Notes: generated by a model from the letters alone, not told the origin. A stretch of DNA of 64,000 bases from Thalassotalea sp. (GCA_022448425.1 JAKVCY010000195.1:35523-99522), one strand, 5' to 3'. Positions 33,718 through 43,893 are shown, numbered from the stretch's first letter. Program-made: numbers and translations.

Positions 33718-33827
33718 AGTTATAAGCTGGCTAAACAGGCCTCTTTCTGCGTCAGTTGTGCTCACCTAGGTTACTAGGCTGCGCGCAACTTCGTAGAAAC
33801 ATTCTCATTTAACTGTGCTTAATAACT
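33718..33827 (+). repeat. Structured 3'-intergenic element, copy C (after guaA)
   Basis: AGTTAT/ATAACT, AAGC/GCTT, AGTTG/CAACT, core tGCTCA-CCTAG-gtta-CTAGG-CTGCGCG. Confidence 0.7.
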
Positions 33828-33854
33828 TAATTTATTTAGCTCTATGTTAGACAT

Positions 33855-33887
33855 AAAAAAAGCCTGATCAATAGATTAGGCTTTTTT
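33855..33887. terminator. Hairpin terminator downstream of guaA
   Basis: AAAAAAAGCCTGATC / GATTAGGCTTTTTT. Confidence 0.75.
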
Positions 33888-33984
33888 ATACTGATTTGGC
33901 TTTCTGACATTGAAGGAGAAAGTTTTATTGCTGATTTTCTTCTTTTTACTGTATTAGGCGCTAAAGAATACCGTTAAAAGGCTA

Positions 33985-34134
33985 TTATTCGTACGAGCGC
34001 TCCATCCACATAATTTGCATTTTTAACTCGTCGATTTCTTTCTTAGCATCTGCTAATTGTTGGCTCAAGCTTAACTTGTCTGCTGCTGATTCTTCATTCA
34101 ATGCTGCTAGTGCTTTATCTTCATCGTGTGCCAT
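33985..34134 (-). CDS. Small coiled-coil (SlyX-like?) protein, 49 aa, absent from the ORF track
   Basis: MAHDEDKALAALNEESAADKLSLSQQLADAKKEIDELKMQIMWMERSYE; below the track length cutoff. Confidence 0.55.
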   Translation of the reverse strand: MAHDEDKALAALNEESAADKLSLSQQLADAKKEIDELKMQIMWMERSYE

Positions 34135-34341
34135 AACTCAACCTCTTTATGTAATGCTTTATGTAATATTACATTTTAAATTACAAAAAGTCACGCTAAC
34201 GATTAAATTATATCCATTGAGTACCCCTAACATAAGGAGAAAAAAGAACGCGAAGATACGTGGGTATGTCTGTATTTTCTTCACTTTTTAGCTGTTAGAA
34301 TGTTATCTCATACCGACTTTATTGTGTTTTATTATGCGCTC

Positions 34342-35574
34342 ATGATGAAAAATATTATCGAAATATTTATCAAGTTTTTCAGCCTTGGCTGCGTAAGCTT
34401 TGGTGGCCCCGCTGCACATATTGGATATTTTCAACAAGCCTTTGTTGAAAAGCACAAATGGCTAAATGCAACCGAATATGGGCGAATTGTTGCTCTTAGC
34501 CAGTTTTTACCAGGACCTGGTTCCAGTCAGGTAGGCTTTGCTATCGGCTATCACCGTGCAGGTCTTGTTGGCGCTATCGCGGCGTTTGTAGCCTTTACTT
34601 TGCCGTCAGTAATACTCATGTTGACCTTGGCGTTTGTTGGTTTTCAGTATGCAGATGCGATTACCTTTCAGGGTGTGATTTATGGTTTAAAACTCTTGGC
34701 GGTAGTCGTCGTTTTAGATGCAATACTCTCTATGGCGAAGAGCTTTTGTCAATCTTGGGTCAATAGAGGAATCACTTTAATTTCAGCGATCGCATTAGTG
34801 AGTTTCTCATCTAGTTTGATTCAAGTGTTGGTGATCGCATTGGCGGCTTTAGCTGGGTTTATATTGACGAAAAGAATGCAGGGTAGCAATCAATTGACTA
34901 AAGACGCAGATAACCATGTCAGCCAAGAACTAAAAGTCGGAGAAAGCGGCCTACTGGCTAATATTCGTTGGTTACCGCTTATTATTTTTGCAGTGCTTAT
35001 TATCGGGTCCTCATTCTTGGCAAAAGGGCAGAACTTAATGCATTGGTTCCACGAGTTCTTTTTTACAGGGAGTTTAGTGTTTGGTGGCGGACATGTGGTG
35101 TTGCCATTACTTCAGGAAACCGTCGCTGATAACCTCTCTAGTGAGGCGTTCTTAACAGGATATGCGGCAGCACAAGCAGTACCAGGTCCAATGTTTACTA
35201 TGGCGACCTTTCTGGGCACACAACTAGATGTCAGTGCGCCAGTAATTACCGCACTAATAGCCACAGTTGCAATATTTTTACCTGGATTCTTACTTCTATT
35301 AGCTTTTCAATACGCATGGTATGAACTTTCCAGTAAACCAAGTGTTTCAGGAGCGATGTCCGGCATTAATGCGTCTGTAGTGGGGCTTTTAGTTGCTGCT
35401 TTCGGCACCCCTATTGCGAGTTCTGCATTGCATGAATGGTGGGACTTTGCCGCTGTAGCCTTAGGTTTCGCGCTAGTACGATATGTGAAAGTGCAAATCG
35501 GGATTGTCGTCTTATGTTTTGCCGCTCTGGGTGTATTGTTGTTTCAGTTGGGGTACTCTACTTTAGTGCAATAG
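34342..35574 (+). CDS. chrA: ChrA family chromate transporter
   Basis: FFSLGCVSFGGPAAHIGYFQQAFVEKHKWL ... FGGGHVVLPLLQ; duplicated CHR domain. Confidence 0.85.
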   Translation: MMKNIIEIFIKFFSLGCVSFGGPAAHIGYFQQAFVEKHKWLNATEYGRIVALSQFLPGPGSSQVGFAIGYHRAGLVGAIAAFVAFTLPSVILMLTLAFVGFQYADAITFQGVIYGLKLLAVVVVLDAILSMAKSFCQSWVNRGITLISAIALVSFSSSLIQVLVIALAALAGFILTKRMQGSNQLTKDADNHVSQELKVGESGLLANIRWLPLIIFAVLIIGSSFLAKGQNLMHWFHEFFFTGSLVFGGGHVVLPLLQETVADNLSSEAFLTGYAAAQAVPGPMFTMATFLGTQLDVSAPVITALIATVAIFLPGFLLLLAFQYAWYELSSKPSVSGAMSGINASVVGLLVAAFGTPIASSALHEWWDFAAVALGFALVRYVKVQIGIVVLCFAALGVLLFQLGYSTLVQ

Positions 35575-35661
35575 AGCGTTATTGAAGATATTGCTAGGCA
35601 ATTTTTAGCAGTCTAAAAAGCACTAGAATAATAAAAATTAAAATAGATAAAGGACTTAATT

Positions 35662-36159
35662 ATGCGTTTTGTCATGAAGCAGAAAGTTTTTTCACTTAGA
35701 AATAGTTTTCAAATTTTTGATGAACACGACAACCTAGCATATATCGCTAAAGGTGGTTTTTTCAGTATTCGTAAGGGGCTCACACTCAAGAATGCGAGCG
35801 AGATAGAAGTCGCCAAAATTAAACAGAAACTATTAGCCTGGAAACCTACTTACTTTATTACCTTAGCTGATGGTACGCGCTGTAAGATCAAAAAGTGTTT
35901 CTTTCCGTTATTTAAAAGCCGTTTCGTATTGTCACTACCTTCAGCTGAAGTCATTATTGATGGCGATTTTTTCGCGCATGAGTACCTATTTTCCGTGGTA
36001 AATGAAGAAATAGCATGCGTGTCTAAGCGATGGTTTAGTTTTGGAGATGCGTATGGTGTTGATATCAAATATAGTGAAGATGCAGAGCTTATACTATCGG
36101 CTGTTGCTGTTATTGATTTAGTGATGCACGACGACAGTGATGCCGTCGGTGCGGACTAA
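35662..36159 (+). CDS. LURP-one-related / scramblase-like beta-barrel protein
   Basis: MKQKVFSLRNSFQIFDEHDNLAYIAKGGFFSIRKGLTL. Confidence 0.65.
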   Translation: MRFVMKQKVFSLRNSFQIFDEHDNLAYIAKGGFFSIRKGLTLKNASEIEVAKIKQKLLAWKPTYFITLADGTRCKIKKCFFPLFKSRFVLSLPSAEVIIDGDFFAHEYLFSVVNEEIACVSKRWFSFGDAYGVDIKYSEDAELILSAVAVIDLVMHDDSDAVGAD

Positions 36160-36219
36160 TTCTTTACCTGAATATACTCTCGACCAGAATATACTCGCTA
36201 ACTGTTGATACTAAAAATG

Positions 36220-36390
36220 TCAGTTTGTGACGTACATCATTATTAAGAAAAAACCAAGAATGACGGTGTTGAAGACAAGGATGTAAGTAAAGCCTTTAAC
36301 GCCATCTTTTACTCCATAGCCTTTCTGGTTTAAATAAAACCACCAAATGGCGCACATTAATACTGGCAATAAAAAAAATAATCTAATCAT
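36220..36390 (-). CDS. Small two-TM membrane protein, 56 aa, absent from the ORF track
   Basis: MIRLFFLLPVLMCAIWWFYLNQKGYGVKDGVKGFTYILVFNTVILGFFLIMMYVTN. Confidence 0.5.
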   Translation of the reverse strand: MIRLFFLLPVLMCAIWWFYLNQKGYGVKDGVKGFTYILVFNTVILGFFLIMMYVTN

Positions 36391-36551
36391 AAAGTTAAAT
36401 GTTTATTAAAGTTTGGTAAGCATAGAACATATTCTCTCTTTTTGGTACGAAAAGGCACCATGCTTTGTTCAAACACTTGCTAAATTTATTGACTGGTTCC
36501 TTTGTTCTCGTATCTCATAACTCCAAAAACAACCCTAAAAATAGCCTATGA

Positions 36552-36935
36552 ACTAGGGCGTGTTGATCTTTCGCGGTTGTTTTTGCAGCAATTTATGATG
36601 TTTTTATACAAGGCAGAGCTTATGTCGTGTGATTATTCCACATGAATAAGCGATAAAGACTTTGTGCTCCTGCAAAGTCACCTTACCCTACATCCTTGTA
36701 GGGCAACGCAGTAGAAAGGCATCATAAATGCTGTCCTAAGTATGTAGTAAAAGGGGTTCGTATAAATGCATTTTTCTCATTGATGCCTGCATGGATGCAG
36801 GTACTAAGATTATGCAGGAGCATAATAATCGGTACTTTCTCTGTGCGCAGAATAACTGTGCGTATCACAAGTGCCGCGATAAAAATGCATTTAATTCGAA
36901 CAAAATCTAACCCTGAAAGGTCAACACGCCCTAGT
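36552..36935. mobile_element. MITE-like non-coding element with 20-bp terminal inverted repeats
   Basis: ACTAGGGCGTGTTGATCTTT (36552-36571) / AAAGGTCAACACGCCCTAGT (36916-36935), 19/20 complementary, with nested internal inverted repeats. Confidence 0.6.
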
Positions 36936-36949
36936 GAGTAAACAGCCAA

Positions 36950-38611
36950 TTATGCCGTTGAATCAGGCTTCCCTGAGCTCTCGTTAATGGCGGCGTTAGC
37001 TGCGTTATTTTGTTCAATTAACTGGTTCAAAGGTTTACGAATACTATACAAAAACAACAAGCTAGGAATTACCATGAGCGCTGTTAATACAAAAAATAGT
37101 GCCCAATTACCGTCTAACCAATCGACAATAATGCCAGAATATGAACCAAGCATCACTCGCCCGAAAGTGCCTAAAGATGCCATTAACGCATATTGGCTGG
37201 CAGTGAAACTCTTGTTACAAAGTACTGATAATAGGGCGACAAAAGCGACTGAACCCCATGCTGAAGTGAAGCCATCGACAAAAACCGTAAAAGCAAATAA
37301 TGGCTTACTTGGCCCGACAATCGCTATAACGGCAAATAATAGGTTACTTGCCGACATTGCTATACCGCCAATAAATAGTCCTTTCAGAATACCGTAGCGA
37401 ATAGTAAATACGCTGCCGATTAACGAGAATACAATCGTTGTCGTCCAGTTAATTAGCTTTGAATAGTACGCTATGTCTTCGTTGCTGAAGCCGACTTCAC
37501 GGTAAAATACAATCGACATCCTGCCTAAATAGGCCTCTCCCAGTTTGAAGAGAAAAATAAACATAAGAATTGAGAGGGCTAGCTTAGTACCATTGCGATC
37601 AAAAAACTCTTGAATAGGGGCAACAAGCGTTGATAGCAGCCAGGCTGTAAGCTGATTTACCATATTTACTGGTGCTAGCTGAGCGCTAGAAAGAGGTGTC
37701 GAAACGGCTTCCCTATTGCTAGAAAGTGCACTATTAAGTTTTTTAAGTTGAACCGCGAAAACTAAAAGTAGGCCAACGATAGCTAAGGTTATAGCCGTAA
37801 ATTGATATCGTTCCGCGATCAGTGAAGTTGGCCATCCAGGGTAACCGACATTAGCGTAAAATACGCTGGCGATGACCGTTGGTAATAAGCATAAAACTGC
37901 AACTGAGCGATAGGTGAAATTAGGTAATACTTGTAGGTAATCACGTTGAATTTTATCTAGTGTTGTCGCTCTGTCACTTACTGGTTCTGTTGCGACAAAC
38001 GCGGTGATCATTAACACAGCCATAATCCCCGCGAGAACTAAAAATACTTCTGACCATTGCCAGTTTGGCGATTTTACTAAGATGAATGGAATACTGCCAA
38101 GCCCGGCGTAGCCAGTCCACCATCCTGCAGTAGCAAGCGCTGAGCCTGCGGCCATTGCTTCGCTATCTTCCTTATTTAGTATATCAATACGGTACGCATC
38201 TATTGCGATGTCTTGTGTAGCGCCGCTGACGGCTATCAATAGCCCAAACAACGCCATAGTACTCAATTGAAGTGTGGCATCTAATGTGCTCATGTAGAAA
38301 GCAAAAATGCAGATCAAAAGCTGTGTAGTGATAATCCAGCTTCGCCTTAAACCAAGGCTTGCAGTTAACAGTGGAATACGCAAACGGTCAGCAAGTGGCG
38401 ACCATAAAAAGTTAATACTATAAGCAACAAAGATTAAGCCAAACAAGCCTATACTTGAACGTGACAAGCCTTCATCTTTCAGCCAACCTGTCATTGCAGA
38501 ACCTATCATGACCCATGGAAAACCACTGGCTATGCCAAAGAAAAAAACGGTGAGTAGTTTAGGGTTTTTAAAATAATGTAGTGTTTTACGAAAAGATGTA
38601 GGAGCGGACAT
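36950..38611 (-). CDS. ampG: AmpG family muropeptide MFS transporter
   Basis: LLTVFFFGIASGFPWVMIGSAMTGWLKDEGLS; near yajG/bolA as in E. coli. Confidence 0.88.
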   Translation of the reverse strand: MSAPTSFRKTLHYFKNPKLLTVFFFGIASGFPWVMIGSAMTGWLKDEGLSRSSIGLFGLIFVAYSINFLWSPLADRLRIPLLTASLGLRRSWIITTQLLICIFAFYMSTLDATLQLSTMALFGLLIAVSGATQDIAIDAYRIDILNKEDSEAMAAGSALATAGWWTGYAGLGSIPFILVKSPNWQWSEVFLVLAGIMAVLMITAFVATEPVSDRATTLDKIQRDYLQVLPNFTYRSVAVLCLLPTVIASVFYANVGYPGWPTSLIAERYQFTAITLAIVGLLLVFAVQLKKLNSALSSNREAVSTPLSSAQLAPVNMVNQLTAWLLSTLVAPIQEFFDRNGTKLALSILMFIFLFKLGEAYLGRMSIVFYREVGFSNEDIAYYSKLINWTTTIVFSLIGSVFTIRYGILKGLFIGGIAMSASNLLFAVIAIVGPSKPLFAFTVFVDGFTSAWGSVAFVALLSVLCNKSFTASQYALMASLGTFGRVMLGSYSGIIVDWLDGNWALFFVLTALMVIPSLLFLYSIRKPLNQLIEQNNAANAAINESSGKPDSTA

Positions 38612-38772
38612 ACGAACAAGCGGTTGTAAAAATTAGCATAAGCCTATCAAACTGAACTAGGTGACTAAAGCTATTTCTCCAAAGTTGAGGGAATTACAGG
38701 AAATGTTAGGCAAAGATGAGCTAGTGGAGAGTTAATAGAAGTCTGGGGTAAAGTTTCAGGGGAGGGTTAATG

Positions 38773-39102
38773 CTAGGCTATTGGCCGCCAGCCGATACAG
38801 TCAATCGGATAGCTGCCTCGTCCGGAGAAAAAGTCTAGGCAGGTGGTAATTTCGCTTCGGAAAAATAAATCAGAGTTTAGCGCTTGTGCGCCATGTAAAC
38901 TGATCTCATGAATCAAATGCCAGAATACTCGCTCTTTTGCACTACTTGGTGTTTCGTCTGTTACAGAAAGTAGTGTCCACTCTTCCATGGTGTCAAGGAT
39001 GAATTGGTCAAGTTCTGTGTAATGAAGTGAACGATTTATAACTGCCGTGATGTAGGCACGAATCTGGGATGTTTTGTCCGTGATAAACTGCTCAATTATC
39101 AT
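38773..39102 (-). CDS. Hypothetical protein
   Basis: 109-aa ORF with ordinary composition between ampG and the PPIase. Confidence 0.6.
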   Translation of the reverse strand: MIIEQFITDKTSQIRAYITAVINRSLHYTELDQFILDTMEEWTLLSVTDETPSSAKERVFWHLIHEISLHGAQALNSDLFFRSEITTCLDFFSGRGSYPIDCIGWRPIA

Positions 39103-39411
39103 GTCATTATGCCTACCGTATGCCTAAATTATTACCCTGATGTACCAACCAATATCGAAGCAAATGATTATAGTTCTCACTAATAGTTATCGGACATGAA
39201 TTGGGGTTTGTCAAAGTACTATACATAAATTGGCAGTTAATTTTACAGTAAGTTCGCGGTTAGTTGTGACTAGGCTATTAATTTCTAATGAAATAATGAT
39301 GAGTCGGGTAGGGCACATAATTTTTAAGCAAGACGGCTATTCAATGAAAGGCCGTCTCATTTTCATTGTGGCTCAGTGCTGTGCCAAATGCAGATTGTTG
39401 CCAAGGATTAT

Positions 39412-39999
39412 TTATAAATCCGAAGGTAGCAATGTCGCCTTGATTAACAAGATAGGTTCAACAGGTACGTCGTCCCAGCCCATCACATCGCTGTAACTCG
39501 TTTGGACTTTGCCTAGTTCGTGCATGACTTCCATGCCCTCAACAATGTTACCAAATACTGTGTATCCCCATTTTCTGCCTGGGTCTAGATTCGCATTATC
39601 ACCTAAGTTGAAGAAAAACTGGCGGTTGGCGGAATGAGGGCGGTTTTCTTTTGCCATTGCAATGGTGCCTTCCTCATTCTTTAAACCGTTGCCCGACTCA
39701 TTTGGAATGTTGTCGTAGGTTTTTAAGTGAGTAAAGTCTTTGTCGTAGCCACCACCTTGTAATATAAAGTCACCAATTACGCGGTGAAAAATGGTGTTGT
39801 CATATTCACCTTCAACCACATAAGTTAAGAAGTTATTAACGGTCAAAGGCGCTTTTATACGGTCAAGTTCAACGATGATAATCCCTTTCGTGGTTTCTAA
39901 CTTAACTAGAGGGAATAGGTTGTCGGGGTCTATCGCTGATTTTTCAGCAAAGCTAGAAAAACTCAATACCAACAAAAGCAGTGTAGTTAGAGTTCTCAT
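39412..39999 (-). CDS. Secreted cyclophilin-type peptidyl-prolyl isomerase
   Basis: Signal peptide; VEGEYDNTIFHRVIGDFILQGGGY. Confidence 0.92.
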   Translation of the reverse strand: MRTLTTLLLLVLSFSSFAEKSAIDPDNLFPLVKLETTKGIIIVELDRIKAPLTVNNFLTYVVEGEYDNTIFHRVIGDFILQGGGYDKDFTHLKTYDNIPNESGNGLKNEEGTIAMAKENRPHSANRQFFFNLGDNANLDPGRKWGYTVFGNIVEGMEVMHELGKVQTSYSDVMGWDDVPVEPILLIKATLLPSDL

Positions 40000-40001
40000 A
40001 C

Positions 40002-40622
40002 TTAACTCCGAATAAAATTGATCATATCTGGGTGATTGGCGATATCGGCAATAAGTTTACCAAGCAGTTGGTTAAAGTCTCGCTCCAATACGGCTACGTC
40101 AGCGCTTAGAGGGCCATTGCTGTTGCCACGGGCGTTAAATACATTGGTAAATACACTGTCACCTTTTGAAACCTTCACACGTACTTGGATGTCACTATTA
40201 GCATCGTATTTCATTATCGTTTGTTGAACTCTCACCATGGCGCGTTCTATCTCAATTTCTATCTGGATATTGCCACCAGACAAATTAAGCCCTTGTGCAC
40301 TCAAATAAGGGCGCAGTGTCTCAGCTACTGCGTCACTGAATACTCGGTTAGGTGATAGCAACTTAGCAGCTTTGTCGGCTTGCAAAATTTGAATAATATG
40401 GTTGCTTGAACGCAAATCTTTAACGGCAAAGTTAGCTGGAATACCTTGGTAAAGTGTATTTGCACTCTGGTTGATTTGCGGCGCCACGATGACTTGGCTA
40501 GGAGTCGAGCTACAACCTGAATTTATGACGCTTGTAAAAACCGTGAATAGCGCAAATAGATGCCTATTTAATTGGCGCGGCATAGATGCTTTTGACATTG
40601 CTTTAAACAGTATTTTAGACAT
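40002..40622 (-). CDS. yajG: YajG family lipoprotein
   Basis: Lipobox NSGCSS; ampG/bolA neighbourhood. Confidence 0.75.
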   Translation of the reverse strand: MSKILFKAMSKASMPRQLNRHLFALFTVFTSVINSGCSSTPSQVIVAPQINQSANTLYQGIPANFAVKDLRSSNHIIQILQADKAAKLLSPNRVFSDAVAETLRPYLSAQGLNLSGGNIQIEIEIERAMVRVQQTIMKYDANSDIQVRVKVSKGDSVFTNVFNARGNSNGPLSADVAVLERDFNQLLGKLIADIANHPDMINFIRS

Positions 40623-40661
40623 TGTGATGATTATCTCTTTGTATCTCTTTTACGTGATGTA

Positions 40662-41843
40662 TTATTTCTTAATGCTTGAAAGGACAACGAATTTTTTATC
40701 GCTGGCGATGAGTTTACAATTGCCAAAGACGCGTTTCAATTTCACGTGATAGGCGAGCTGACGATTGCCGACAATGCGCAATTCACCACCTTTTCTCAGC
40801 ACCCGCTTTGCATCGTTAAACATCTGCCAGGCTATATGATCTGTTGTCGCATGCTGTTGGTGAAATGGTGGGTTACATACAACGACATCAACAGAGTTTG
40901 ATTCTTGCTCAGTCAAGCAATCGTCCACTGAGAACTCACAGCTGTCTGTAGCATCCGGCAGGTTTTGTTTGATATTTTGCTCTGCACTGGCAACCGCCAT
41001 AAATGACTCATCTTTAAAAATTATATTGGCGCGATGCTGCTCTGCATGCAATTTAGCAAGCATTGAAAGACCAATAACGCCATTTCCACACCCTAAATCT
41101 ACGACCGTTGCGCCGTCTTTAATACTTGGCAGGTCAGACATCAAGACTCGAGCACCAATGTCTAAGCTTTCACGAGAAAATACACCCGCGTGGTTGGAAA
41201 TAGTGAATTTTTCTGCAGTAAGCGATTCATGGCTCAACGTCCACTCGCGAATGTGGTCCGATTGCTGAAAAGCCCTTTGTTCTGTTAGCTCGGAAAATAC
41301 AAGGCGTGACTTTTTCACTGCAAGTGAGGTTTTTGTGCTGCCCAACAACTTTTCGAAAACGTTTAGGGTAGAGGTGTGAATATCTTTAGCTCTAGCACCT
41401 GCAATAAACTTAACTTCGTCGCTATAGTGGGCGTTTATCTTGCTCAATTGTTCTGCTAGTAAGGCATTACTTTTGGGAATTCGAAATAAGATGATATCAA
41501 CATGTTCAGGCAAAGCTGAGAGTGAATCTAAGAATTGGATATCAGCATCTTCGAGTGAATTTAATGCTACGTTATGATACGTGCCTTGTTGCGATAGATA
41601 TGAATCACTTACGGTACAGACTTTGTGGTCTGTAAGGTTACATGCCAAAGCACCAAAGGTATCGTTGAAGATTAGAATATTCTTACAGCCATCCAATAAT
41701 TGGTTTTCGTCTAAGTAGCTGAGAAGGTATTCATCGGTCGCATCCCAAGCTTGTAAACTTCGGTTAACTTGCGCTGGAGGGAAACGCTCGAGGTGCAACG
41801 GGGCGTCTACACCCCCCTGATTTTTGAAAAAAGGGCTTAGCAT
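40662..41843 (-). CDS. rlmG: 23S rRNA (guanine1835-N2)-methyltransferase
   Basis: VVDLGCGNGVIGLSML SAM motif and VVCNPPFHQQH. Confidence 0.92.
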   Translation of the reverse strand: MLSPFFKNQGGVDAPLHLERFPPAQVNRSLQAWDATDEYLLSYLDENQLLDGCKNILIFNDTFGALACNLTDHKVCTVSDSYLSQQGTYHNVALNSLEDADIQFLDSLSALPEHVDIILFRIPKSNALLAEQLSKINAHYSDEVKFIAGARAKDIHTSTLNVFEKLLGSTKTSLAVKKSRLVFSELTEQRAFQQSDHIREWTLSHESLTAEKFTISNHAGVFSRESLDIGARVLMSDLPSIKDGATVVDLGCGNGVIGLSMLAKLHAEQHRANIIFKDESFMAVASAEQNIKQNLPDATDSCEFSVDDCLTEQESNSVDVVVCNPPFHQQHATTDHIAWQMFNDAKRVLRKGGELRIVGNRQLAYHVKLKRVFGNCKLIASDKKFVVLSSIKK

Positions 41844-42029
41844 AAAGAAAGTGATTGAAAATGTTCGTTAGAATAGGAATATTGTCGCAAATTCACTTGA
41901 GAATACCAATGAGGCAGGTGTAAATAATCTTTACGATGTCCTTTTCACGTATATAGCAACATTGAAATATTAAGATTTCCACTGGCTGAGCTCTGTTTTT
42001 AAACATCCTAACTTAGCTAAGCCTTAACA

Positions 42030-42647
42030 TTGTATTGGCATTGTTTCATTTGGTCATCGAGGAGACAACTCATCAACATCAGCGCACCTAATGCAACTCT
42101 ACATTATTTCCCAAGCTTTCTTTCGCAATCTCAGGCATATGAGTTTTTTGAGACATTTCAGCAATCACTTCAGTGGCGACAAGACGACATTAAGGTTTAT
42201 GGGCGACAAGTTAAAATTCCGAGACTGCAAGCTTGGTATGGGGATGATGAGTTAAGTTACACATACTCTGGCTTGACCATGAAGGCTCTGCCATGGACAA
42301 AAGCACTTGAGGCTATAAAAACGCAAGTTGAACAAGCAACGGGGTATCAGTTTAATGCATGCCTGGCCAATCTTTATCGAGATGGCAATGACACCGTTGG
42401 CTGGCACAGTGACGATGAACCAGAGTTAGGCGAGCAGCCTGTAATTGCTTCAGTGTCACTGGGTGCAGAGCGCGACTTTCAGCTGAAACATAAGTCATTA
42501 TCAGAAAAACTAACAATTTCATTGAAATCAGGCAGTTTACTGACAATGTCTGGCGAAACACAAAACGCTTGGCAGCATTGTTTACCGCGTACAAAACGCG
42601 TAAAATCGCCGCGCATCAATTTAACCTTTAGGCGAGTTTTTCAATAG
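42030..42647 (+). CDS. AlkB-family 2OG-Fe(II) dioxygenase (true start probably downstream of 42030)
   Basis: NLYRDGNDTVGWHSDDEPELG ... SLGAERDFQLKHK ... R-x5-R near C-terminus. Confidence 0.88.
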   Translation: MYWHCFIWSSRRQLINISAPNATLHYFPSFLSQSQAYEFFETFQQSLQWRQDDIKVYGRQVKIPRLQAWYGDDELSYTYSGLTMKALPWTKALEAIKTQVEQATGYQFNACLANLYRDGNDTVGWHSDDEPELGEQPVIASVSLGAERDFQLKHKSLSEKLTISLKSGSLLTMSGETQNAWQHCLPRTKRVKSPRINLTFRRVFQ

Positions 42648-42809
42648 ATTTCGCCCTGCAATTAAATTTGCTTATCTTGTCTGTAGTTAACCGTCTTTAG
42701 AAATTTTTTGCCTTGAGATAATTGGCACTTCGATGGCGACAAACTAAAATTAAGTAATATGTTAAGTGTGAAAATGGAAGTTGCACTAACGTTTTTCTAG
42801 GGAGTATGT

Positions 42810-43127
42810 ATGAATATAGCGATACAAATAGAAGAAAAATTATTGTCGGCATTTGCACCGACGCACCTTGATGTTGTAAACGAGAGTCACCAGCACAACG
42901 TTCCACCTGGCAGTGAGTCCCATTTTAAAGTTGTGATCGTTTCCAATAACTTTGAAGGGGAGCGTTTAATCAAACGTCATCGCGCGATTAATAAAGTGTT
43001 GGAAACCGAATTGTCCGAACACATTCATGCGTTGGCACTTCACACTTACACCGAAAAAGAGTGGCATAACTACTATGCTGATAATACGCCGCTATCTCCG
43101 AAATGCTTAGGAGGCAGTAAACGCTAA
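42810..43127 (+). CDS. bolA: BolA family protein
   Basis: HLDVVNESHQHNVPPGSESHFKVVIVSNNFEGERLIKRHRAINKVL. Confidence 0.93.
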   Translation: MNIAIQIEEKLLSAFAPTHLDVVNESHQHNVPPGSESHFKVVIVSNNFEGERLIKRHRAINKVLETELSEHIHALALHTYTEKEWHNYYADNTPLSPKCLGGSKR

Positions 43128-43359
43128 CTTTAGGCAGTTTAACCATTCAGAAAACAAACAATCGGAAAGTCATAAACCACACCTTTACCTGTTTGTTTTC
43201 TGGACCAATTCTGTTATTAATATCCTCAAGTAATGATAACTACAAGTTGCCTCGTCATTTTTCTTAGCCCGTTTACTTAAAACAAATACATAGAATACCG
43301 ATAATTAACTGTATTAAGGCTAATAAAACTCGGACAAGGGGCACTTATTGGGGAAATGA

Positions 43360-43893
43360 ATGAAGGGGTTGCATTTGCTGGTGCGGGTCGTCGACCAGAT
43401 GACAGAAACGCTTGGCAAACTGATCGCATGGCTGACTTTAGCTATGGTGGTTTTAACATTTGCCATAGTGGTGCTGCGCTATGGTTTCAATATGGGCTGG
43501 ATAGCGCTTCAAGAGTCAGTTCTTTATCTACATGGCTTAGTTTTTATGCTGGGTGCAGCATACACGCTAAAAGCCGATGGCCACGTGAGAGTCGATATTT
43601 TTTATCAAGGTTTTTCCACTCGGAAAAAGCAATTTGTTGACCTGTTTGGCGGTATATTCCTGTTATTACCCGTTTGTGTATTTGTCTTTTATATTAGCCT
43701 CGATTACGTGATGGCAGCATGGCAGATCAAAGAAAAATCGAGCGAAGCAGGTGGTCTACCTTTTGTCTATCTAAGTAAATCATATTTGCTTATTTTCTCT
43801 ATAACATTGGCAATGCAGGGGATTGCCGAAGTCATTCGCAATGCGCTAAATCTATTCACTCATAGTAAGCTCGATAGCCTAGGAGAACAGTAA
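43360..43893 (+). CDS. TRAP transporter small permease (DctQ)
   Basis: LQESVLYLHGLVFMLGAAYTLKADGHVRVDIFY; adjacent DctM/DctP. Confidence 0.9.
   Translation: MKGLHLLVRVVDQMTETLGKLIAWLTLAMVVLTFAIVVLRYGFNMGWIALQESVLYLHGLVFMLGAAYTLKADGHVRVDIFYQGFSTRKKQFVDLFGGIFLLLPVCVFVFYISLDYVMAAWQIKEKSSEAGGLPFVYLSKSYLLIFSITLAMQGIAEVIRNALNLFTHSKLDSLGEQ

Noticed and set aside
36722-36949. 75-aa minus-strand ORF in the track
   Set aside because: Lies almost wholly inside the nested inverted repeats of the MITE-like element; no recognisable protein features.
43356-43640. 94-aa ORF overlapping dctQ in another frame
   Set aside because: Out-of-frame shadow of the clear DctQ coding sequence.
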